Source: a virus. Taken from it: a stretch of 64,000 nt of DNA. Shown piece by piece: positions 50,185 through 58,910 of this stretch; the stretch's first letter is position 1; every line of letters starts with the position of its first letter. The stretch is taken from positions 1-64,000 of the IMG/VR virus record IMGVR_UViG_3300021964_000021; one strand, given 5' to 3'. A program made the position numbers and the translations under genes. A model generated the notes under the pieces. It had not been told where the DNA came from, did not search any database, and worked only from the letters and a program-made list of their open reading frames with translations.

Positions 50185-51318
50185 ATGTTTATTCTTGGAG
50201 TTAACATCTCTCATCACCCATCAATCGCATTGGTTGAGGACGGTGAGTTGATCTACTACATGGAAGACGATCGCTATAATGGCATCAAAGAAGAGGAGTG
50301 GTTGCGTGGTAGTATGATGAGGTGTCTTATGGACATCGTTAGATATACACGTCACTTAGATCACATTACATTCTCTTCTTATGGGAAGATCAATGGAATT
50401 CATATCTATGATTATCCAGATGAGGACATCATCCAGGACGTAAAAACTAATCTTAGTAGATATGGTATTACATTTGGAGATGCTCATTATTACTGGGAGC
50501 ATCATCTATATCATGCTTGCAATGCATTTTATGCATCGGGTTTTGATGAAGCGGCAGCACTTGTTTTAGATGGTGGTGGTCATTATTTTAATGATTATAT
50601 TACCCTTAGAGAATCTGAATCCATGTATAAGTTCTCTGAAGGTCAAGTAGAACTCGTGAAGCAGGTTTACACACCACAAGGGGACTGTTTTAAAACTAAG
50701 TCTAAACCAGTTCTTGTAAATGATAAGTATGTCTTATCTCCAACTGCTAGTTGTGGATGGATATTCAATAGCATCATGCAGATTACTGGTATTAATAGTG
50801 CTGGTAAGTTGATGGGAATCTCACCTTATGGTGATGCCGACAAGGCATGTACTAAAGAGTGGTTTGTTTATGATGAAAGTACAGATACTTGGATTACAGA
50901 CAATCAAACTATATTAAATAGTTATAGGCGATGTTATGATGATCCAATATTAGATCCTGCGGAGTATTACAACCCAGAATTTAATTTTGATCTCATTGCA
51001 AACTTAACTAAAAAAGCACAGAATGAAACTAGGAAGCACACAATTCGTCTTATTCGATCCCTTCTTAAGAAAGTCGAAACGAAAAACGTAGTGCTCTCTG
51101 GTGGATATTTTTTAAACTGTGTTAATAACTATGAGTACGCCAAAGAATTCCCTCACATAAACTTTTACATCGACCCTATTGCACATGATGGGGGAACAGC
51201 TGCTGGTGCTGCGATGTATTTGTGGCACCATGTACTAAATACAAGTCAACCTACCCAAGATTTATCCGTATGGCAAGAAAGAGAAAGTCTGACCTACAAC
51301 CAATCGGTGTTGGCATGA
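50185..51318 (+). CDS. Carbamoyltransferase-like protein, N-terminal domain only (377 aa)
   Basis: Matches the N-terminal half of the two full NodU/CmcH proteins: NISHHPSIALVEDG, YYMEDDRYNGIK, HHLYHACNAFYASGF, AAALVLDGGGHYFND and LSGGYFLNCVNNY, ending at HDGGTAAGAAMYLWHH. The YrdC-like C-terminal domain (about 200 residues with EAGxRALGNRSI) is absent; after ~30 odd residues the frame stops inside phoH. It might be a stand-alone carbamoyl-handling domain or a remnant that lost its end when phoH was placed behind it. Confidence 0.85.
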   Translation: MFILGVNISHHPSIALVEDGELIYYMEDDRYNGIKEEEWLRGSMMRCLMDIVRYTRHLDHITFSSYGKINGIHIYDYPDEDIIQDVKTNLSRYGITFGDAHYYWEHHLYHACNAFYASGFDEAAALVLDGGGHYFNDYITLRESESMYKFSEGQVELVKQVYTPQGDCFKTKSKPVLVNDKYVLSPTASCGWIFNSIMQITGINSAGKLMGISPYGDADKACTKEWFVYDESTDTWITDNQTILNSYRRCYDDPILDPAEYYNPEFNFDLIANLTKKAQNETRKHTIRLIRSLLKKVETKNVVLSGGYFLNCVNNYEYAKEFPHINFYIDPIAHDGGTAAGAAMYLWHHVLNTSQPTQDLSVWQERESLTYNQSVLA

Positions 51319-52025
51319 CCGCCAAACAAATGAAGAGGCGTAAACCAATCAACTCCGAATTCCTTTTGGAGATTGATCCCCTTACAGACAATCAATCAAA
51401 ACTGTATGATTCTTTTGACGATGATAAAAACATCGTCGCTTATGGCGCAGCAGGAACAGGTAAGACTTTCATTACATTTTATAATGCTCTTAGAGATGTT
51501 CTTGATGAGCACACACCATACGAGAAGATCTACATTGTCCGCTCTCTGGTAGCAACTAGAGAAATTGGATTCCTGCCTGGAACTCATGAGGATAAGGCGG
51601 ACATCTATCAGATCCCTTATAAGAACATGGTTAAGTACATGTTCCAGATGGCAACTGATGCTGATTTTGAGATGCTCTATGGTAACTTGAAGACTCAGGG
51701 TACTGTAAGCTTCTGGTCTACTTCATTCCTCAGAGGGACTACACTTGATAAAGCAATTATTATCGTTGATGAATTCCAAAACTTGAATTTTCATGAACTT
51801 GATAGTATAATTACAAGGGCAGGTGATAACACTAAGATTTGTTTCTGTGGTGATGCAACTCAGACTGACTTGCAAAAAACCAATGAGAGAAATGGTATCA
51901 TCGACTTCATGAAGATTCTTAGGGTAATGCCATCGTTTGACATCATTGAGTTTGGTCTTGATGATATTGTTCGTTCTGGTCTCTGTAAGGAATATCTTTT
52001 TGCAAAACACGAATTAGGTTATTGA
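51270..52025 (+). CDS. phoH: PhoH-family ATPase
   Basis: 251 aa. Walker A is GAAGTGKT (59-66), Walker B IIIVDEFQN, with YIVRSLVATREIGFLPG and ICFCGDATQTDLQK of the PhoH family. It is probably an RNA/DNA-dependent NTPase; PhoH is very common in marine phages, and its role there is unsettled. The start overlaps the truncated carbamoyltransferase by 49 nt and its stop overlaps the next gene. Confidence 0.93.
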   Translation: MARKRKSDLQPIGVGMTAKQMKRRKPINSEFLLEIDPLTDNQSKLYDSFDDDKNIVAYGAAGTGKTFITFYNALRDVLDEHTPYEKIYIVRSLVATREIGFLPGTHEDKADIYQIPYKNMVKYMFQMATDADFEMLYGNLKTQGTVSFWSTSFLRGTTLDKAIIIVDEFQNLNFHELDSIITRAGDNTKICFCGDATQTDLQKTNERNGIIDFMKILRVMPSFDIIEFGLDDIVRSGLCKEYLFAKHELGY

Positions 52026-52702
52026 TGTTTAATCATGTTGATCTGGATCTCCCTGCCCTTAGCAGGGAGACTATTGATGGAGTCCGTTATTATCAAGTGC
52101 CAGATGCCGATGAGTTACTGAAACTAGTATCCATTACTTCTGTCACTAGTCACAAGAACCGTGCCTTCTTTGCTAAGTGGCGTAAGAAGGTTGGCGAAGA
52201 GACTGCGGATCGAATTACTAGACAAGCAACTAGTCGTGGTACAGACATGCACACTCTTACTGAGTGTTATCTAAAAAATGAAGGTCTACCTGAAGTTCAA
52301 CCACTATCAGACTATCTTTTTAAGATTGCTAAACCAGAATTAAACAAGATTGACAATATTCATGCTTTAGAAAGTTCTCTATATAGTAAGGTTCTTGGTG
52401 TAGCTGGAACCGTAGATTGTATTGCCGAATTCGATGGCGAATTGGCAATTATTGACTTTAAGACCTCAAAAAAACCAAAACCAGTAGAGTGGATTGAACA
52501 TTATTTTGTTCAGTGTATGGCGTATGGGTGTATGCTCTATGAGCTCACTGGTATATCAGTAAAAAAACTTGTCATTATTATGGCATGTGAAAATGGAGAA
52601 TGTGTTGTTTATGAAGAGCGCGACAAAACCAAATACATTAAGCTACTCCAAGAGTACATTAGAGAATTTCTTAACTACAAACTGGAGACCTATGCCCAGT
52701 AA
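52025..52702 (+). CDS. PD-(D/E)XK exonuclease-like protein (225 aa)
   Basis: VAGTVDCIAEFDGELAIIDFKTSKK contains the Asp ... Asp-x-Lys nuclease core (DCIAEF ... IDFKT); SRGTDMHTLTECYL is the helical His motif of RecB/MGME1-like nucleases; YFVQCMAYGCMLYEL the Gln/Tyr helix. Probably a DNA exonuclease in replication or recombination. Start in TGATG overlap with phoH. Confidence 0.8.
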   Translation: MFNHVDLDLPALSRETIDGVRYYQVPDADELLKLVSITSVTSHKNRAFFAKWRKKVGEETADRITRQATSRGTDMHTLTECYLKNEGLPEVQPLSDYLFKIAKPELNKIDNIHALESSLYSKVLGVAGTVDCIAEFDGELAIIDFKTSKKPKPVEWIEHYFVQCMAYGCMLYELTGISVKKLVIIMACENGECVVYEERDKTKYIKLLQEYIREFLNYKLETYAQ

Positions 52703-52961
52703 AAATGAAGACGAATTTGAAAAGGTACTGGAGAAAAAGTTTTTTTGTCCCACTAAGTTTGCTCAAGAGATTGAATACTTAGTGAGAGACAATGTGGATA
52801 TGAATTATATTGATGCTATCATTTACTTTTGTGAGTGTAATAGCATTGATCTAGAGTCAGTCCCTAAACTAATCTCTAAACCTTTGAAGGAGAAGATTAA
52901 GTATGATGCAATGGAGTTGAACTTCCTCAAGAGGACCTCCAGAGCAAAATTGATCTTTTAA
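52692..52961 (+). CDS. 33: gp33-like late transcription coactivator
   Basis: 89 aa. FAQEIEYLVRDNVDMNYIDA and YFCECNSIDLESVPKLIS fit the gp33 family; the hydrophobic/basic end LKRTSRAKLIF resembles a sliding-clamp-binding tail. In T4, gp33 links RNA polymerase to the gp45 clamp for late transcription, matching the many NATAAATA sites. It precedes gp59, as in other cyanomyoviruses. Confidence 0.8.
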   Translation: MPSKNEDEFEKVLEKKFFCPTKFAQEIEYLVRDNVDMNYIDAIIYFCECNSIDLESVPKLISKPLKEKIKYDAMELNFLKRTSRAKLIF

Positions 52962-53000
52962 TTCAGAAAAAGTCGGAAAATTTATCGCGGGGAAAATTTC

Positions 53001-53609
53001 GTGAAAACCCTTTTTGTTAAAATGACTCCCTTTGACGTGTATAAAACTTATCTGGGATTGAAGAATCACTTCACAAAAGATAAATACGACTACCACAGAT
53101 ATAACGGTAAAACTCGTGCCTCTCTACAGTCCTTCTATAAGAGGAAGGATCGTTATTGGTTTGAGAAGATGAGTCGCCAAAAGAACGATCAAGAAGTCGT
53201 TAACTTTTTTGTATCTAATTTTGTTGAATCTACGGATGCTAGTGCTATGTGGATTGGGCAACTTATCCGTGAAGGGGAATCAACGTATAATTCGTGGAAG
53301 AAGCGGAATGAGTCTTTAAGTTATATTTTTAAAAACGAGTCTACTGACTTGTTTAGTGAATATGATGTTGAGGATGTTTTTGATTGTAAGTCGGGTCACC
53401 CACCCCTTCTCAAAAAACATCTAAGTGGTGATATTTGCATCGAGACGTTAGTAATATATAATCGTATTTTTCAGTTCAGTAAGGATTTTGACAAAAAACT
53501 GCAGGATCCTATTTGGGAGCAAGTTTCCAAAAATATTAAGAAGTATGATTCCTTCCTAAATATTGATATCTTTAAATTCAGGAAAATTTTAAAGGAGTGC
53601 GTTTTATGA
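53001..53609 (+). CDS. 59: gp59 DNA helicase loader
   Basis: 202 aa (T4 217). DVYKTYLGLKNHFTKDKYD and YNGKTRASLQSFYKRKDRYW align with the T4 gp59 N-terminal domain; later KKYDSFLNIDIFKFRKILKE with its C-terminal end. It places gp41 helicase on forks coated with gp32. GTG at 53001 has GGGGA at good spacing; ATG at 53022 is possible and starts nearer the conserved part. Confidence 0.9.
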   Translation: MKTLFVKMTPFDVYKTYLGLKNHFTKDKYDYHRYNGKTRASLQSFYKRKDRYWFEKMSRQKNDQEVVNFFVSNFVESTDASAMWIGQLIREGESTYNSWKKRNESLSYIFKNESTDLFSEYDVEDVFDCKSGHPPLLKKHLSGDICIETLVIYNRIFQFSKDFDKKLQDPIWEQVSKNIKKYDSFLNIDIFKFRKILKECVL

Positions 53610-53944
53610 CATTTTTTGACTCAGATGTTGTGCGGGCAGAAATTGTCCATATTAACGATCTCCAAGAAAAACTGTATAAAAACATGTTCAGTTTTTATCA
53701 GATGAATAAAGATGATAAATTGGCACACGTTGACCTCTTGTCACAACTGATTGACAAGCAAAAAGTCCTCTATGCTAGATTGTCTCTGTCTGACGATCCT
53801 GAGGCACAGAAAATGAAGGCAAATATCGTAAAATCTGCTGCTATGCTGGGTATGCCAGAGAACGTTGACATGAATGTGATCTTCAGTAACATGGAGAAAC
53901 TGGTTGGTCACATGAAGGAGCAGGTCGAAGAAAAAGAAGTTTGA
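53606..53944 (+). CDS. DUF1825-family protein (112 aa)
   Basis: MTFFDSDVVRAEIVHINDLQ, LLSQLIDKQKVLYARLSLSD and DPEAQKMKANIV match the cyanobacterial DUF1825 family, helical and of unknown function. AAGGAG precedes the ATG at 53606. It lies between gp59 and gp32, a fixed place in cyanomyoviruses, so a replication link is probable. Confidence 0.85.
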   Translation: MTFFDSDVVRAEIVHINDLQEKLYKNMFSFYQMNKDDKLAHVDLLSQLIDKQKVLYARLSLSDDPEAQKMKANIVKSAAMLGMPENVDMNVIFSNMEKLVGHMKEQVEEKEV

Positions 53945-53969
53945 CAACTAAGGGCACTTGCACTATTAT
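53941..53969 (+). promoter_or_regulatory. Strong sigma70 promoter of gene 32
   Basis: TTGACA (53941-53946), 17-bp spacer, TATTAT (53964-53969), giving a ~65-nt leader to gp32. Confidence 0.75.
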
Positions 53970-54040
53970 AGGTCCGTACTCGCCGCAAGTGCCCTATCGG
54001 GTACACACAAGCCGAATACAAACAAATCCGAGGTAATCCA

Positions 54041-55024
54041 ATGTCTTTCGCAAATCTTAAGAAGCAATCCTCTCTTGGTTCTTTGACTCAGAAGTTGGTC
54101 AAAGAAGTTGAGAAGATGAATAGCAATTCCAGCGGCGGTGATGATCGTCTTTGGAAGCCCGAAATGGATAAAACGGGCAACGGTTATGCCGTTATTCGAT
54201 TCCTCCCCGCTCCCGATGGAGAAGATCTTCCCTGGGTGAAGATGTACTCTCACGGATTCCAAGGTCCTGGCGGTTGGTACATTGAGAACTCTCTGACTAC
54301 TATTGGTCAGAAAGATCCTGTGTCTGAGTACAACCGTACCCTGTGGAACAGTGGTAATGATAAGGATAAGGAGATTGTTCGCAAGCAAAAGCGTAAACTC
54401 TCTTACTATGCGAACATCTATGTTGTAAAGGATCCTGCCAATCCTGCAAATGATGGCAACGTCTTCCTCTTCAAATTTGGTAAGAAGATCTTTGACAAGA
54501 TCATGGCAGCAATGCAACCTGAGTTTGAAGATGAGACTCCTATCAACCCCTTTGACTTCTGGCAAGGTGCGAACTTCAAACTGAAGATTCGCAAGGTTGA
54601 TGGTTATTGGAACTATGATAAGTCTGAGTTTGATTCTCCTTCAGCACTGCTGGACGATGATGATGCTCTGGAAGCACTCTGGAAGACGCAGCACTCTCTT
54701 GCTGCAATGACTGCTGCTGATCAGTTCAAGACCTATGAGCAACTCCAGACCCGTCTGGACTACGTTCTTGGTCGTAAAGGCACTCCTCGTCTTCAAAACC
54801 TGGATGAAGAGGTCTCTGATGAAGACAACATGCGTGGTAACTTCGCTCCTAGTTTTGGCAATCGCCAACAGGAGTCTGAACTTCCCTCAAATCTGAAGCA
54901 AGAGCTTGACAATCTTGGTACTAGTTCTGACTTCAACGCACCTGACATCACTCCTAAAGCATCTTCTGATGATGATGGTGATGATGATGCACTGTCCTAC
55001 TTCCAACGTCTCGCTGAGAGTTGA
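54041..55024 (+). CDS. 32: gp32 single-stranded DNA-binding protein
   Basis: 327 aa. N-terminal FANLKKQSSLGSLTQKL gives self-association; the OB core has WYIENSLTTIG and LSYYANIYVVKDPANP; the C-terminus is acidic (DDDGDDDALSYF). The zinc ribbon of T4 gp32 is missing: where T4 has Cys-Pro-Val-Cys-Gln-Tyr there is DPVSEY, and the whole protein has no Cys. C-ending codons and a strong promoter fit high expression. Confidence 0.96.
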   Translation: MSFANLKKQSSLGSLTQKLVKEVEKMNSNSSGGDDRLWKPEMDKTGNGYAVIRFLPAPDGEDLPWVKMYSHGFQGPGGWYIENSLTTIGQKDPVSEYNRTLWNSGNDKDKEIVRKQKRKLSYYANIYVVKDPANPANDGNVFLFKFGKKIFDKIMAAMQPEFEDETPINPFDFWQGANFKLKIRKVDGYWNYDKSEFDSPSALLDDDDALEALWKTQHSLAAMTAADQFKTYEQLQTRLDYVLGRKGTPRLQNLDEEVSDEDNMRGNFAPSFGNRQQESELPSNLKQELDNLGTSSDFNAPDITPKASSDDDGDDDALSYFQRLAES

Positions 55025-55107
55025 TTATGGGTGATGAGGTGGACCTATGAGAGAGCCTGTTTGACTCTTCTGGTTATTGCTACTTATTATAATCTAATCA
55101 AGAACCA

Positions 55108-57489
55108 TTAGTTGTATAATCTAGGGTTATCACCCTTCTTAAGGGATCTGGAGACATAACCTCCAGATCCTTTTTTATATGGCATGATATCTTCTAAGTC
55201 ATTGAATAGCATACCAAGATACTCTTTTTTAAGAACATATATTTGTCTTTTTTCGCTTTCTTTTTTATCTTCGTACTGATAATTTGTTATAGGTACAGAA
55301 GATAATCTGCCATTAATTTCAGTCAATTCATCTGCTACTTCATCAAAGTAGACAGTCCCGAATGTTATTCTTCTTCTCCAATTGAATCCATCAAACTTCC
55401 ATTCTTGACCATTTCTCTCATATACTTCATCTACTTGTGGTGTATATGTTGGTCCTGGTTTACTGAAGAAGAGTTCTGGCATTGAATTATAACCTCTTCC
55501 AGGATTTGTCAATGTAATTTCTTTTACTCCTCCATTCTCTGTTTTTAAGACTGCTTCGGCAGTAATTGGAGGTAATGGATTTTCTACAGTTGCAATTGGT
55601 GCAGTTCTATAATTGTATCCACGGTCTTGTATTACAACCTGGTTTACGGAACCATTGACAATCGTAACATAACCCTTTGCAGTTCTATGTGGGATTGGTG
55701 GTTGAATTACTATCGATGGTAGTGGTGCGGTTGTATATCCAGATCCAGGTTTTGTGACTGTAATATCAACAATTGTCTCTGCTCTAGTTCCGACACCCAC
55801 AGTTGCAGTTGCTTTTGCAGTAACATCAGTATCATATGTGTAGATTCTTCTGTTAATTGAACCACCAATGAAGAATAAAGTTTCAAAGGGATTTGTAAAT
55901 ACATCTAATGGTGTTGAATCTCCACTAGCAGCTTGAACGTTTAATACGCCAAGTAAAGATAGTGCAGAAAGATCCCAAGCAGTACCTAATGTAATTACGA
56001 ACGTTGAGTTGTTATCCGTACCACTAACATACATTTTTGTGCCATCATCTTTAAAAGAGAAACCACGAATTGATGATTCTGTTGGTTGGCATATTACGGA
56101 TATATTTGCTGTTTGTACTGGAAGTGGGAAGATGGAAGTTATATCCCAAGGAACAGTACATTCATATTTTTTGATTGTGTCTGGATCTTGAGTATCAAGA
56201 ACAAACATATGATCGCCATTATCTTGGAATCTAACTCCTGCCAGCGCAGGGAAGCTAACGTTACCTGCCAATGTTGCTGTGAGTACATCCCATGGAGTAC
56301 TTAAGTCATACTGAGCAATTTTATTACCAGAATTGGTTAGACCACTAACATACATCCTTGTGCCATCTGGTTTAAATTCAACGCCAGTAGCATATGTGAA
56401 GTTAAGACCACCAGTATTTAAGGTAAGTACATTTACTTGAGAGGCAGTATTTGGATCGTAACCACTGCTCATCTCATATTGTTCAATCGTTCCTTGAGTA
56501 TAAGAATTTGCACCATGAGCAGTGTAGAAGTAAGTACCTGCAGGATCCATGTACCAACCTTCAAAACCACCATCAACAGTTACGCTACCGTTATTAACAA
56601 AAACAGCACTCTCAATGACATTTGGTGGGGGTGGGAAGGTAACTATAGGCGTGAATGTATATCCATCACCTGCAGATGTAATGCCAACACTTTGAATTGT
56701 TCCACCAGCACCGATCACTGCTTCAAGAACTGCAGGAACCGTTGGAGGAGGCTCACTGAATGTTAACAATGGTTGGAATGTATAACCAGTTCCTGCATCA
56801 ACGACAGTTATAGTTCCAATCTCTCTATCATCTGGTGGGACATTGAGTGTAGTGGTAATTGTTGCTAATCTTGGATTTGGTGGATCTGCAAATGTCACCT
56901 CTGCAAATGCTGTATATCCTGTTCCTGGATTAGTAACTGTTACTGTCTTAACTTCACCACTAACTGGATCATATGTACCTGTTCCTGTTGCAAAATCTCC
57001 AGGAATTTCTGATGGTAAAATTACACTTGTGTCTAACTCAATCTCATATTCTGGTGCATTGAAGAATCCTTCATTGACTTCAACACCACCTTCTAAGATT
57101 ACATATCCATTTCTGGATTTAGTTTGAATGGTTTCATAATGATGAATACCATTATATAATGTATTATAATCCCCATACTTTTCTATAAGGTGCTTATCAA
57201 AAGAATATTGTGTTTTTGGCCATTCTTCATATACATTATGAACATTATTTGATAAGAGAACCACCCAATCTAAAGAAGAATCTCCATACAACTTATCAGC
57301 AACCTGATCTGGTCGTTCATCACCAACGATAGTATACTTATTGAAGTAACTTATGCTTTGAAATATATCTTCTCTTATTTTGGCACGCTTAAATAAGTTC
57401 TTTGTGACTGTGTAGTCATTCAAAGAATTATTCTCAAGATCTCTTGAGATATATGCAATGCTTGGAACGTGGGTAAAGTAATTTGCCAT
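55108..57489 (-). CDS. 53: gp53 baseplate wedge protein with large internal insertion (793 aa)
   Basis: Residues ~1-125 match gp53: FNKYTIVGDERPDQVADKLY and SLDWVVLLSNNVHNVYEEW. Residues ~690-793 match the gp53 end: ESEKRQIYVLKKEYLGMLF and NDLEDIMPY. Between them ~550 residues are inserted: six GxGYxxxPxxxF repeats (PGTGYTAF, AGTGYTFQPLLTF, AGDGYTFTPIVTF, PGSGYTTAP, RGYNYRTAP, PGRGYNSMPELFF) flanking a beta-propeller-like block with DGTRMYVSG and QYDLSTPWDV units. T4 gp53 has 196 aa. The insertion probably projects from the baseplate rim. Confidence 0.9.
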   Translation of the reverse strand: MANYFTHVPSIAYISRDLENNSLNDYTVTKNLFKRAKIREDIFQSISYFNKYTIVGDERPDQVADKLYGDSSLDWVVLLSNNVHNVYEEWPKTQYSFDKHLIEKYGDYNTLYNGIHHYETIQTKSRNGYVILEGGVEVNEGFFNAPEYEIELDTSVILPSEIPGDFATGTGTYDPVSGEVKTVTVTNPGTGYTAFAEVTFADPPNPRLATITTTLNVPPDDREIGTITVVDAGTGYTFQPLLTFSEPPPTVPAVLEAVIGAGGTIQSVGITSAGDGYTFTPIVTFPPPPNVIESAVFVNNGSVTVDGGFEGWYMDPAGTYFYTAHGANSYTQGTIEQYEMSSGYDPNTASQVNVLTLNTGGLNFTYATGVEFKPDGTRMYVSGLTNSGNKIAQYDLSTPWDVLTATLAGNVSFPALAGVRFQDNGDHMFVLDTQDPDTIKKYECTVPWDITSIFPLPVQTANISVICQPTESSIRGFSFKDDGTKMYVSGTDNNSTFVITLGTAWDLSALSLLGVLNVQAASGDSTPLDVFTNPFETLFFIGGSINRRIYTYDTDVTAKATATVGVGTRAETIVDITVTKPGSGYTTAPLPSIVIQPPIPHRTAKGYVTIVNGSVNQVVIQDRGYNYRTAPIATVENPLPPITAEAVLKTENGGVKEITLTNPGRGYNSMPELFFSKPGPTYTPQVDEVYERNGQEWKFDGFNWRRRITFGTVYFDEVADELTEINGRLSSVPITNYQYEDKKESEKRQIYVLKKEYLGMLFNDLEDIMPYKKGSGGYVSRSLKKGDNPRLYN
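55144..55176 (+). terminator. gene 32 terminator inside the convergent gp53 coding end
   Basis: GGATCTGGAG (55144-55153), 7-nt loop, CTCCAGATCC (55161-55170), then six T on the plus strand. Perfect 10-bp stem, located within the last codons of the minus-strand gp53 gene. Confidence 0.85.
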
Positions 57490-57492
57490 TTA

Positions 57493-58905
57493 TCAGTATC
57501 CGATTGGGTGTTCAGCGTTAGTTCCTTCGTTATAATCTTTAGCATATATTGGAACGAGTTCCATGAATTGCAGTTGTAAATCATATGAGAACATGGAACC
57601 GTCGTCATATCTCATATACGTTCCATCTGGCGTATAGTCTACGGTACATGCTTGTAAAGCACAGTCCTTAATAAGATTTATACCAGAGTGCTGTTGACCA
57701 CCCTTAAAGTATTCAATTCTGAAAATATTTGGTGCTTTTAAGAATAAGTTTGCATCACTAGTTTTTGGTGCCATGTGGAATTTGAAGAATTTGATGATAC
57801 TCTTCACTATGGCTGCTTCTGTTGATGATCTTGGAGTTAACTTAAAGTTAAAAGAAAATGCTCTTAACTGAGGACCTTGGAACAGAAGTTCTGTATTTGG
57901 GTTGAGGATTGCCCTCTCAGTTCTTCCTATAACATTAGATCCCACTGCTTGACCTGCCATTGCAGTCTTAATGGCAGTCTTTGCTGGACCAGAATTGCTA
58001 CTTAAAGTTCTAGCTTGATCAAGAAGGGTATTTACAGCAGCACTAACACCCTTTCCAATAAATTCTGTTGCAATCTCCGCTCCAGCAGCTTGTAAGACGT
58101 TCATAGTGTCTTCATTCCATCCAACTGCATTGGAATCTTGAATGCCACCTTGAATTGGAAGTTGTACGCTTTGCCCAAGTGATGTTCCACTTTGATATGA
58201 TGTACCAAAGGAACCACCTGAAGTGTTTAGTGTTCCTGGCAAGTATTTTAGTGCGGTAAATTTCATATAATCGGATTCATTACCTATTGCACCTTCTGGA
58301 TAAACTAAATCACTTTTTCCTGCGGCAAAACTTTTTACTGTCTCTTGATTTGCTGCTGAACTTACAGTGAGTCCGTTTAAAGATCCATCACCAGTAACAG
58401 GTTCTGTTTCTCCATCTCCACCACTTGGGTTTTCTGGATTGTCTGGCGGTATTGGCGTCTCTGGTTTTTCACCTTTTGCTTCTGCAACTTGTGCTGGCGT
58501 AAATGTTCCGTCTCTAGACGTTTGTTTTAAAGCACTTTTTACTGTATAGTCTACAACGTTCTCAAAAGTTGCTTGAGCGGTGTCCTCTTGCAATCTTTTT
58601 ACTAAACTCTCATTAAGATTACCTGATGCATATTCGGTAGGAAGGAATGTACCATCAGGTCCTTTAACTGCTATTGCCTTATCTGGATCTATTCTTTGTA
58701 GAGCTCCAATAATATAAGTTCTTTCGTATATTGTTTGTTTTTTTGTTACTGGGTCAATTACAACTGAATAGTTTATCTCCTTACCGTCTGATGACGAAAG
58801 TTTATGTGGTGGGGAAGTGTGAACTGTATTTTGGCCCTCATTAGAATTATATGTACCAAAAATAAACGTTGAATTTGCAGATTCAACTTTTGCTGGTGTT
58901 GGCAT
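57493..58905 (-). CDS. 48: gp48 baseplate tail-tube cap
   Basis: 470 aa. C-terminal RAFSFNFKLTPRSSTEAAIV, IIKFFKFHMAPK, FLKAPNIFRIEYF and CALQACTVDYTPDGTYMRY match T4 gp48/gp54-class tube-cap proteins. Residues ~130-190 are a Pro/Gly-rich linker, and 240-330 are Ala/Gly-rich. It caps the baseplate where the tail tube starts. Separated by 3 nt from gp53 downstream. Confidence 0.88.
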   Translation of the reverse strand: MPTPAKVESANSTFIFGTYNSNEGQNTVHTSPPHKLSSSDGKEINYSVVIDPVTKKQTIYERTYIIGALQRIDPDKAIAVKGPDGTFLPTEYASGNLNESLVKRLQEDTAQATFENVVDYTVKSALKQTSRDGTFTPAQVAEAKGEKPETPIPPDNPENPSGGDGETEPVTGDGSLNGLTVSSAANQETVKSFAAGKSDLVYPEGAIGNESDYMKFTALKYLPGTLNTSGGSFGTSYQSGTSLGQSVQLPIQGGIQDSNAVGWNEDTMNVLQAAGAEIATEFIGKGVSAAVNTLLDQARTLSSNSGPAKTAIKTAMAGQAVGSNVIGRTERAILNPNTELLFQGPQLRAFSFNFKLTPRSSTEAAIVKSIIKFFKFHMAPKTSDANLFLKAPNIFRIEYFKGGQQHSGINLIKDCALQACTVDYTPDGTYMRYDDGSMFSYDLQLQFMELVPIYAKDYNEGTNAEHPIGY

Positions 58906-58910
58906 GTTAA

